From the NCBI GenBank assembly GCA_964019165.1, contig OZ025270.1, positions 5,711,144-5,775,143 of the forward strand: a stretch of DNA of 64,000 bases, read 5' to 3'. The notes below the pieces were generated by a model, which saw only the letters and a program-made list of their open reading frames with translations, was not told the DNA's origin and made no database searches. This DNA is from Mastigias papua (taxonomy: Eukaryota; Cnidaria; Scyphozoa; Rhizostomeae; Mastigiidae). Below are positions 43,120-52,375 of the stretch, piece by piece (the first letter of the stretch is position 1; each line of letters opens with the position of its first letter). Made by a program: the position numbers and the translations under genes.

Positions 43120-46100
43120 ATGCATGGACTGGCGATACAACAGAGAAAAAACATAATTTCTTTGCGAGCTAATGGCTTGGGGAAAGTTATCAATGTATTT
43201 AGAGCCATTGAAGTTGAAAGAGATGAAAGAAGGAAAAATATAACAAATTGCTGTTCGCTTTGTCTCACGTATTGCTGTGAAAAAGGGATTTTAAAGAGGA
43301 AATTTATAAAAAAAATTACACCGCAATTAATTGTAAAGGTTAGTAAATTTTTTTATTTGTATTTATATACCAGCCCAGGGACGCCGGAACTATATTAGGG
43401 GAAAGGGGCCCAACAGGAAGGGAGGGACGCTCAAGACCACTGGTGAGAAAAGTGAGCCAAAAATGGGGGCTCTCTTGAATGCCCTTTCCATTTGTCAGTA
43501 TATATGGTACAATTTGAGCAATATCTGATATTTATAATTTTTGTGAATTATGCATCTCTACAAGACTCGTTTGATTTGAGTGATTTGAGCGATTTATGTA
43601 TTTCTACAATCTTAATACTAAGACAAAATTTTCAAAATCAATTCATTTTTTGTAGATACAAGCCGTTTTAAAAGAGCATGGATCCACAACAAGTGATTTT
43701 GAATGGGAGTCATCAGTAACTGAAACAGAAGACTCTGAATTATGTTCTCAAGCATCCTCCTCTGGTCAGCTTCCACTTCAAAACGATTCGCAGATAATTT
43801 TGTCTTCGAAAACCCAAGCTGGTACAGAAGAAAAGTCCTCTCAAACAGACATTTCTGGTTTTTTTAGGCAGGAATTGTATGATGAAATAGCACAAAAGTC
43901 TTCTGCTAAATTTGATATGAAAGAAGAAATCATAAGAGTTAGAGCAAAGTGTAATGAAATTTTTGGGGCTAATGGGTACCCTGAAATGGATCCAGGAAAA
44001 TTGGAGAGGATATGTCTAGAAGCCAATGCCTTAAACATATTTCCGTTTATTCATAACGCTATGTGCCTGGACAGAGCCTCTGAAAGTCGATGCTACTTAA
44101 ATAAAATCCGGACAATGGTTGTGATTTATATGATGATGTATGGACAGTCTCAGCGAGCCAATTGGTTCCAGGTTGCCCTTTCCAGAACACTATCCCAGCA
44201 TGGAATTAGCGATTGTGGTTTAGCATCACTAAGAAACCTAGGAATCACTGCCCATCCTCGCACAGTTACCTTAGCATCACTTTCATCAGCTTCAAGTCAC
44301 CTATCATCTGTAAATGAGTTCATTAAAGAGGCAGCAGATAAACAGCACTTCATTGTCTTTTTCATTGACGACTTTCACAATATTCATACCATGCATCGCC
44401 CTTCTGATAAAAAGCAATCACAGTCAGTTCATATGTCAACTCTTCTCATCAAAGTATTCAAAAACATAAATGCCATACCAGTAGAAAGAAATGCAAGTGC
44501 ATTGAACAAAGAGCCAGCTAATGACTCTTTACTTAAAGCAATAGTGGATAGATGCATGAGCACATTATCAAAAACATATGCCCAAGTAATGCCTGATTAT
44601 ATCACATCCAAGTATTTTGATCCAGAGGAAGAAAGAAGAAGGCTCCTTATTCATGATTATCAGCAAACAGAATTGAAAGAAATGAGATCAATGCATAACA
44701 CAAAACTGGTAGATTGCTTGGAGATGCCTTTAAAAAACTTTCAGGACACCGTTGCTGCTCTCGAATACATTTTTCATAACGGGCTTTCCACTTATCTTGC
44801 CAAATTTTTTGTACCATTCATTGGTGACTGGCCAACACAATTCTACATGCGTCAGTTTGTATACAGTGATACAGTATTTCTTCGTAATAAACGTAACATT
44901 CTTCCTTTTATTGGCCCATTGCACATCTCATTGAATTCAAGGCAATCTGTTGTACTGAAATTCTATCCTCTCTTTAAAGAAATGCATTGCTTTTTGTTTG
45001 GTAGAAAGGCAGTTTTGGCTAAGAAGCCAAAAGCCTGGCGCCAGTCTTTGCTATTGGAAATTTTGTATGGTGGTTGGTCATTAATTCGAGATGAAATAAT
45101 GGCTCTTTTTGACAAATGCAAAGATACAGAATATCTTACCATCCTAAACCTTCTCGATAATTACTGCCCTCTAGTTTTAAGTCTGTACTCCATTGAGTTC
45201 AAAAATAACTACTTTGAGAATTTCTTCCATTCTATCCTTCGCTGCTGGGTGATGCTAGTAATTTTCAATAGAAGACATTACAACAAAGCCCTTATAATTC
45301 TTCTCACTTCTTTCTATCATTTGCAAATAACTGGCCATCCTCTTTACCACGTCCTCTCTAATCATTTAAACGCCTTTGATGAATATCCCGTCGAAAACTT
45401 TCATTCCATCCTGAGAAGCAAAACAAAGTCCACGGACACTGGAGAGCAAATTTTTCGAAAGGCAAGAGAAATTGATGCCTGTAAAAATGATCTTCAAGAA
45501 TTCCAATCATGGTTTGTTTCGAAAAGAAAGCATGCGTTCTGCCCAAAAAAGATCAAAAGTTTAAAGCTTCAAGCTGCAAAGTTTTTAATTAGCAAATTTG
45601 AAAGGATCGGAGATAATCCAGGACAAGCAAAGATGATACGTAGGACCAGGGGACAGAAAAAGACCCTAACAAAATGGATGCTTCCGAACATATTTGGCAA
45701 TGAAATCGTCAGTAATGAAGTTTTACCACTTGCATATAACGATCCTCAGACTATGCCTTCAAATGAAAAGTAAGTAGTGCCTAACGATCTAGCTAGCACT
45801 GTTCTTTACTTTGATCTTTAATATTTTTCGATTGTTACCATATTAAATGCTCAATGAAATGATTCGTCGTATTTCATTACTTTGATATATCAATTGGCTT
45901 CACACTCTATTTTGTTCTGAAATTGCGAAAACATACTAACTCAACTGCTTAAAATACAGTATTTTAATCTACCGATCTATTTGAATATTTTGAAACAAAA
46001 ACCTACCACTGCCATCTAGGAAATGCGACAAACATGGATGCAGTTCAGCCAGCCCCATATGGAAACTTTTTCAATGCGGGCATTCTTTCCACGTTGATTG

Positions 46101-46371
46101 CAATTTGCCGGCTTTGAGCGAGTGTCCTGTTTGCAAAATTCATCTGAAAAGTAAAATCCAAGATCTATCGAGGAAAGCCAATGAATCCATCAAAGATCTG
46201 ACCTTTTGCGTTGATGATGGAGCCGAACTTGAAGGTGAGATTGATCAACATGAAAATTCCAACAGTACTATCGATGAGGATTTGGGTGATGTTTATGTTG
46301 ACCAACAAGAAGTGCTTTTGATGATTCAGCAAATTTCCTCGTGGCCACGGCCATCTCCACCGAGAATTTAA
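43120..46371 (+). CDS. Three-exon putative D/D/E transposase with C-terminal RING-like zinc module
   Basis: Predicted exons 43,120-43,338, 43,656-45,769 and 46,020-46,371, joined by AAG|GTTAGT...TTTTTTGTAG (phase 0) and AAA|GTAAGT...CATCTAG (phase 2); total 2,685 nt, 894 residues. Exon 1 has paired cysteines (NCCSLCLTYCC). Exon 2 is the core: candidate catalytic residues are the Asp pair in VFFIDDFHNIHT (44,367-44,372), Asp in FIGDWPTQFYMRQF (44,826) and Glu in DEYPVENFHSILRS (45,393). Exon 3 has C..H..C, then CGHSFHVDC and CPVC, a RING-H2-like arrangement, and an acidic tail. The TTG at 43,800 that begins an unspliced frame is not a start. No other gene lies in the element, so this should supply its transposition. 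Exon 1 start and superfamily are uncertain; D/D/E assignment is inference. Confidence 0.7.
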
Positions 46372-46428
46372 ATGAAATGTGATAAATTAATCCACGCTAC
46401 TCATTCGAACAGTACGTGAATTGTTATT

Positions 46429-47234
46429 TTTGATCTGAAAATGTACTTTTGTAATATTGATTTAACACGACGGGCGTTCAATTCTCTCGGGAGTGTTAGA
46501 CTTGTATGTAGAGAATTTGTGGTGATAGCCCCCTGCATCATCATGTAGACTTATTACAAATTGATATTCCATGAAAAAAATTAGTGTTGAACCGAAAATA
46601 AAGATAGGCCTCCTCGCCGCATTAGGATGCGGCAATAATTAATGATAGCAACAATTACTGTTGGATTTCAATTTTCTTCAGGTGACCAAGTTACCTTTTC
46701 AAAATTCAAGTAACAAAATTTGATGTACAGTAGATAGAGAGAATTGTGTTAAAGAAGGCCTTTTTGGTATCTAACAAATGGTTAAAATTGTAAAAGCCTA
46801 ATTGAAATTGTTAGAAATTCAATAGTTTGTATGACTTTATAAGATGATTTCAATTTAAAAGCAGACAGTCTGTGTGGATGTGTGGTAAATACTGTACTGT
46901 GGTTCGAAGCTTCAAGTGTAGTGCAAATTTGGCGAATTTAGGCTAACTTTAAACTGTCATATCTCCAGTTTAATAGGGAGTTTTCAAAATGCGCACGATG
47001 AAAACCTAGAATGACTCCTATATTAAATGAAAAACATCAGTTTATTTTGTTTTGAGCGTTTTTTGCATGCAGCAGTTCGGAGTTCGAGCGTCACTTTCCC
47101 ACAGCTCGGCGGCTGTTTGGCCGCCATTGTTTACATTTTCAGAAGAGTCAGGGGGCCTCTACGAGCTCTGATTGGCTTTTACAGCATATGAGAGTATGAA
47201 GCTGATTGGTTAATAACGATTTTCGCCCTTGTTA
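46429..47234 (-). repeat. 806-bp internal inverted repeat, right arm
   Basis: Inverted partner of 42,147-42,952, starting 57 bp after the gene's stop codon. It probably also supplies the 3' UTR or terminator region. Confidence 0.93.
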
Positions 47235-47391
47235 GCTCGGTTGACTAAGACAGGGAAAAAAACGAAGAAGCTTGAGCCGACAACATTGTTTCAAATTAAT
47301 AGACAGTAGCAGAAAAATATTGTCTAATCCTACTGTAAGAAATTTTCCTTGATTTTTGGTATTTTTAGGTAAATTAACGTTTTTTCTCCAA

Positions 47392-47487
47392 CAGTCGGAA
47401 TATCGAATTGTCGTAATATCGAACTGTCGGAATATCGAACTGTCGGAATATCGAACTGTCGGAAAAGCGAACTGTCGGAAAAGCGAC
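47392..47487 (-). repeat. Six 16-bp units, right end of the transposon
   Basis: Inverted version of the left array. The innermost two units have single changes. The outermost two share the variant core CTTTTC in place of ATATTC (read outside-in), followed by the terminal GGCCCC. Confidence 0.93.
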
Positions 47488-47503
47488 CTGGCCCCCATCA
47501 AAT

Positions 47504-47963
47504 ATGCACAATTGCAGATATAAGGCCGCAGACACACATACCTGAATATTTTTGGAAATTCAGCTTGTTCTATCCATTCTCACCTTGCACTGCATGTATC
47601 CGGCATTTTATGTTATTAGGTCACAATTTTTTTAAATGTCTGAGTTTCAAGATGATTGTTTCACACCCTCGCTTTGCTGGCGCATTGGGAATTTCCTTCA
47701 GGACTGCGTAATTTTGTTTTTTTTTGGATTATTTTGTCTTGTATAGATCATTTTGGCTTGTTTGTGAGTTGCTTTGACTTATTTTGGCTTATTTTCTAGT
47801 AATTTTGGGTCACGTTGGCTTATTTTGGGGTCATTTTGAGTCTTTTTGGCCGTTTTGGGGTCATTTTGGCTTATTTGGGTCATTAAGGGTCATTTTGGGT
47901 CATTTCAGCTTATTTTGTGGGTCATTTTGGCTCGTTTTGGCTAGTTCTGTCTTTTAGTAAGTA
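47504..47963 (-). repeat. Right part of the periodic TIR element
   Basis: After about 215 bp of plain sequence, 47,720-47,963 is a degenerate series of GTCATTTTGG / GGCTTATTTT units with a spacing close to 10 bp. This is the inverted counterpart of 24,422-24,545. Confidence 0.75.
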
Positions 47964-48358
47964 CGGGCTGTAGGTGCATCAACCTGATAGCTTTCCTCCT
48001 CCTCAAATCCTCTTACAACTAGCTTTGCTTTTACTCCTATTGATCCATCTTGGTATTTGCTCTCAACAATCACCCACCTAGTACTAATGCATTTCTGACT
48101 GTTATCCTCTATTTCATCAATAACTTCAAAGTTTTTCCAGTTGTTTAACTCTCTTCTTTTTGCCTCAATAACTTCTGAATCTAACTGCCTTTGTTTGGAA
48201 ATATAAACAATAGCAACCTCTTCTTCATTATAATTTTTACTGTCATTGAAAGATCTTGCTTGATCCACTTTCTCTTGCCATTCGCCATCTTCTAGGATGT
48301 ATCTCAATGGTTTCTTTACAATTCTACCTGATCTGGCTTGCTTCATTTGATCTTCCAC
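47964..48358 (-). pseudogene. Copia RT N-terminal part
   Basis: The minus-strand frame with RSGRIVKKPLRYI (the usual R.S.R...P..Y linker after Copia integrase), WNNWKNFEVIDEI-like ELNNWKNFEVIDEI, STRWVIVESKYQDG, KAKLVVRGFEEEE and VDAPTAR. It stops where the periodic TIR element begins and continues, without lost residues, at 24,420. Copia RT begins with this 'K.RLVARGF.Q' pattern, so family assignment is firm. Confidence 0.82.
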
Positions 48359-48499
48359 ATTTTCAGCTTGCTCCTCTAATTCATCAGTACCTAGCTCAGA
48401 ATTCTGTAAACTTTCAACTATTTGTTCCTCATCAAAAATACTTCCAACCTCATCTGTATCTATTTCACTTAGATTTGTTTGTTGCTAGTTCTACCTTTG

Positions 48500-49388
48500 G
48501 TTGCTTGAAAATATGTTATATCCATGGTATTATCATTTGCTTTAGATACTGGGTTGAGCTTCACTAGTTGACATACTGCTACTCTTACAATTCTTGATCC
48601 ATGCCTTAAAAACTACTTTACTGTCCTGCCCTATTACTGTAGCTGGCCCATGTCATCTGTTATTATCTTCCCTTCTATAGAAAACTTTTTCTCCAGTGCT
48701 GTAATATTCATCATATGATCTCACGGGATGCTGTAATGCTGTTTTAGTTCTTTCAAAATTTTCAACTTGTGTAAATGCTTTGCTTGATGCTTACATTGCA
48801 TTTACATGTTTCAGCACCATATCATCTTCTGGTTCTTCTATATCTGCAGCTTGTAACTTGTTATTTATCACAAATGGTAAAAGTGCAAGCTGCTCTTTTA
48901 CTAGCTGTACTGGTGCAAAACCATTATGATTCATTAGACAATTTTTTTGTATTTACTGCACCAGAAAGTGCAATTTCCAGTTCAAGTTTTGGCTGTTCCT
49001 CTTGCGTCTTTGGAACCATCAAATCAATAACAGCATGGTTTCTCTCACATATACTGTTACTCCATGGTGAATTTGCCCTTGTGGTAATTAATTCAACATT
49101 GTACTGTTCCATTGCTTGAATATAAATTGCATTGTCAAATTCCCCCAAATTATCAACTAATACTCTATTTGGTGTACCCAATCCCATAGCAATCCAGTCT
49201 ATTATAAATGCTTTGACCACATCAATGAATTGAATGAAGTAGACATTTTGAAATTTTTTCAAGTACATGGCAACTAGATCATTGAACTTTTTTGCCAATG
49301 GGAGACAAATAGCTGGCCTTACTTTAATTTTCTTGTATCTTTTAAAAAACTGACAGCTGCTATAACTATCATCTATAATTGATTTCAC
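48500..49388 (-). pseudogene. Copia integrase core and C-terminal region
   Basis: Minus strand: ICLPLAKKFNDLVAMYLKKF (the region of the first catalytic Asp; Tyr is present where D is expected in 'VAMDLK'), FIQFIDVVKAF, RVLVDNLGEFDNAIY (second Asp, DN.GEF) and SPWSNSICERNHAVID (Glu). The frame breaks near 48,924; degraded pieces continue to 48,500. Only a fragment of the C-terminal part can be traced. The Asp-to-Tyr change alone would inactivate it. Confidence 0.75.
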
Positions 49389-49820
49389 TTCCTTGTTATA
49401 TTCTCCAGGTCCATCATCAAGTTTTTGAATGCCTTTTCTGATGGATGATAAAACTGCCTAGGCAATATCTCAAGTAAATTCTGCTTGTCTTCTATTGATT
49501 TCTTCTCAATGCTTGCTATGTTGACAACTTCAGTATTTCTCATTGAAATTTTGTAACCTCCTTTCTCAGTAGTATCTAGTTCTATTCTTCTCCCTTTTAC
49601 CTCTAGACTATCATCTTCCAAGTTTAGCTTAAATCCCCTCTTCTTCATTTCAGCCTTTGAAGTTAATAAAGGTATATCTCTATCTACGACATCAGCAAAA
49701 TGGTTGTCTTCTCTCCAGCAGTATAACATGGAAATTCATATTTTCCTAAAGACTTGACAATTGACTCAACACCAAACTTAAAATAACATTTGCTTAACAG
49801 CAACTGTTTAGTAAACCTTC
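49385..49820 (-). pseudogene. Copia protease and pre-integrase region
   Basis: Minus strand: from the MITE boundary (49,826) the residues YFKFGVESIVKSLGKYEFP lead, after a frameshift near 49,725, into ADVVDRDIPLLTSKAEMKKRGFKLNLED, the Copia-type protease segment that follows the active-site Asp, then the GAG-pre-integrase-like QFYHPSEKAF. The protease DSG triad itself is not preserved. It is upstream of and close to the integrase, as expected in Copia. Confidence 0.65.
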
Positions 49821-50409
49821 ATATCTCAGGCCTCTCCGGGAAAAAATACCAGGTGGGCTATAAAAAGCCCTTGTACATTTGGCTGCGTGGGCTATTTAGC
49901 CCTTGCAGAACTGTTGATTAGTTTTTACATTTGAGTATTTGCAAAGGCAAAAGTACATTACCTTGCCAATTCTTTAAACACTATTCACATTAAGAAGGCA
50001 TTTTTGTTTGTACTACTACCTTAAAAGTTTGCATTACAACCGTAATCATGCTATGGGCTGTTCCTTTCGTGCGGAAACATTTCCTATTCCATTGAACGTT
50101 TTAAGAGGGTAATACAAAAGTTGTTAACATGTGCTATATAAGGAAACGGAAATCTCCTATTTATATCGCCAGTTTATAAACACATAGACGTTATTTACTA
50201 ACACCCTGATATTTAATGGTAAGTAGTTCAACCATTGGAAAGCTAAAGCCTAGTTCAAACGTCGAACTTTTCATGCGCTGAACTTATTGCAAATTTAGGT
50301 CGACCCAAATGAATTTAATCCGCATTTGGTTCAGACGTCGTACTTTTCATGAATCGAACTAAATAGTACAGGATGACAGCCTCGATTTGAAAATCAGGGA
50401 ATCACTACA

Positions 50410-51764
50410 ATGTTGCGGTATAATTTTACTTTGAAGAAAGGCGGGAGAGTGGCAGAATTGAACATGGCAGAAAATCATACTTTGGTCAAAGTCATTGCTG
50501 TAAAGAACCTGATACAAAGAAACAGGCAACGAAGAAAGCTCCTTCTTGCGAGTATTGCATCAGCAATTCTAAGAAGAAGGCGGCTGGTAAAACTTTGCAT
50601 GACAGCCCTACTTTGGGTGTTGAATGCTTTTAGAAACAAGCCAGCACTTCGGTCATGTCGACGTTTGCAACGCAATGGAGGATGGTGGAATGTTGTGTGG
50701 AACACATACACTGATGCAAGATTCAAGAAGGCCTTCAGGGTAAACATTTGCACTTTCCTTTATATTTTGGAGAGGATAAGACACGCCATTGAGCGAGAGA
50801 CAGTAACTGAAGTACCGATTTCTCCTGAGCAAAGGCTGGCCCTTTGTCTCTACCGACTTGGTCGAGGAGACTATTTCTACACAATTTCCCAAATGACTGG
50901 CTTTGGAACTTCTACAGTCTGTACCATAGTTTCAGAGGTAGCGAAAGCAATAGTAGATTGCCTTTGGGATCAGCATGTTACCAGATATATGCCCAACTCT
51001 GAAGCTGAACTTTGCGAGAAAATAAGTGAAATGGAAGAGGCATGGCAGTTCCCATGTTGTTGGTCAGCTGTAGATGGTTGCCATATACCAGTCAAGTGTC
51101 CTGCTGGAGGATTAGAATCATGTAAAGAATACCGTAACTTTAAGAACTTCAATTCAGTTGTTTTGATGGCCATGGTTGATTCCCACTATAGATTTATTTG
51201 GTGCAGCTGTGGATTCCCTGGCAATTCACATGATTCAATAATTTTTCAGTCAACTGATATGTGGAGAAGCCTAATGGAAAATGAAACCCTTTTGAAAACT
51301 GGAAAGGAAATTGGTGGAGTTTATATTCCAGCTTTGGTGCTTGCTGATTCAGCATTTCCCCTTAAGTCCTGGATAATGAAACCCTACAGCAATGCAGGAC
51401 TAACTGAACAGCAGAGGTACTACGATTATCGTCTCAGCAGAGCAAGAATGGTGGCTGAAGAGCATTTGGCCAACTGAAAGGCCACTGGCGTGTCCTGCAT
51501 CGCAAGTGTGAAAGTAATGCTAAGGAGGTGAAAATTGTCACACTGGCTTGTGTTGTTTTGCACAATATTTGTATTTTGCACAATGATAAACTGCCTAAAT
51601 ACTGGGATCTTACTGCAGGTCTGCAAAGAAGTACAGAAGTCAGAGATATGTTAAATATGACAATGGTCCAGAAAATGAATGACTCTGAAAAGGAGGCAGT
51701 CAAGATCAGAAGCACCTTGGCAAAGCACTTCTGGCAGGAAAAAATTAAGGCAGAGGAATTTTGA
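50410..51764 (+). pseudogene. Harbinger (PIF/DDE_Tnp_4) transposase with one-base deletion
   Basis: An open frame of 355 codons to 51,477, then the same protein continues in the next frame to 51,764. The N-terminal helix-turn-helix region (PEQRLALCLYRLGRGDYFYTIS, FGTSTVC) precedes the DDE domain: Asp222 in CWSAVDGCHIP, Asp313 in VLADSAFPL, and the catalytic Glu350 in RMVAE. The frame is lost in the next codon: a single missing base at about 51,461 separates RMVAE from AFGQLKGHWRVL and VVLHNICILHN. Otherwise nothing is damaged. The start may be Met at 50,464 rather than 50,410. The enzyme would need the partner SANT protein for nuclear import and DNA binding, as known for Harbinger. Confidence 0.88.
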
Positions 51765-51774
51765 GAAAGGACTT

Positions 51775-52375
51775 TTTCATAACAATAACATTTATAAGAT
51801 AATATGTAGCTCTTAGTATAGCATACACTTTCACATTTATCTATCTGTCAGGGTGAAGTATTGCAGCACAATCTCAGTTACTTTCAGATGATTTGTTCAT
51901 TATTGTCACAGACAAACCCTACTAGGTAGCAAATGCATCTAGAATTGGTAAGATGAGAAACCTCTCAATTTACTAAAAATGGGATTAAGTCTGTGAATAG
52001 GGTGAAATAAAGCTAGTTTGGGAAATCCACCTTAGTTGTTTCCTAGTTATAGATAGAATTTTATTTTAAACTTGTTACCCCAATACCCTTTAAAACAAGA
52101 CATCAGAATTTGTTTTGTAAATGCTATTTCAGCATATCTTCATTTAAAGACTTAACTGCTGCACCTTTGTATATTGATTTAAAATATCTGATGTGTTAAA
52201 AAGTCTAATCCTAGCAAATATATGCAATTTGACATAGGACTATACCTATCATCCTCGGCACAAGTCCTTTTCACACTCTGTAAATGTGGCTTTATCATAA
52301 TGTAATAAACCATAAGTGAACATTGTAGCAAAAAGTGACTGAAATAGTTATATTACTGGGTTAAAAAAGCAGAAA
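51775..52375. other. Intergenic spacer between convergent Harbinger genes
   Basis: 600 bp of AT-rich non-coding DNA, probably 3' UTRs; an AATAAA lies near 52,007 on the plus strand. Confidence 0.4.

Larger units (their letters stand above)
41688..47495 (+). mobile_element. Unclassified 5.8-kb DNA transposon with two tiers of inverted repeats and 8-bp TSD
   Basis: An exact 8-bp duplication CATCAAAT flanks it (41,680-41,687 and 47,496-47,503). Termini are GGGGTCCGTTCG (left) and, inverted, GGGGCCAGGTCG (right). Each runs into six 16-bp tandem units, so the outer inverted repeat is about 104-118 bp. Inside come unrelated spacers of 355 bp (left) and 157 bp (right), then 806-bp inverted arms of equal length, then a single three-exon gene. 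An 8-bp TSD is known for hAT, P, Zisupton/KDZ, Novosib and some Mutator-like elements. I recognise none of their signature motifs with confidence, so the class is open. It inserted into the periodic-ended TIR element. Confidence 0.9.
24422..47963. mobile_element. TIR element with ~10-bp periodic ends, 0.93 kb before nested insertions
   Basis: Both outer ends start TACTTACTAAAAGA and continue as the same series of degenerate ACCCAAAATG units in opposite orientation (24,422-24,545 and 47,720-47,963 complement), giving inverted ends of over 100 bp at roughly 75-85% by eye. Without BEL-2 and the RING transposon it would be 232 + 236 + 460 = about 928 bp. It lies inside Copia RT coding sequence. 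The flanks repeat the target imperfectly: CGGGTTGTAGGCA (24,409-24,421) against CGGGCTGTAGGTGCA (47,964-47,978). No coding capacity is seen, so it is MITE-like. A 13-17-bp duplication is unusual for TIR elements; superfamily unknown. Confidence 0.65.

Noticed and set aside
43368..43450. Small element inside the first intron of the RING transposon gene (CCAGGGACGCCGGAAC block, also loosely at 41,845)
   Set aside because: Two short similar blocks only; no ends or target duplication could be defined.
43800..43802. Start codon of the transposase core
   Set aside because: It is TTG; the frame is open upstream to a good acceptor at 43,655, so this is internal to an exon.
42147..47234. The 806-bp inverted repeat as an independent inner transposon nested in a smaller one
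   Set aside because: Its flanks (CCCAGG and GCTCGG) show no target duplication, so a single element is simpler, though not proven.
24422..47963. A single giant (23.5-kb) Maverick/Polinton-like element
   Set aside because: The interior is explained by separately bounded BEL, Gypsy and RING elements with their own TSDs; no Polinton polymerase, protease or capsid genes are present.
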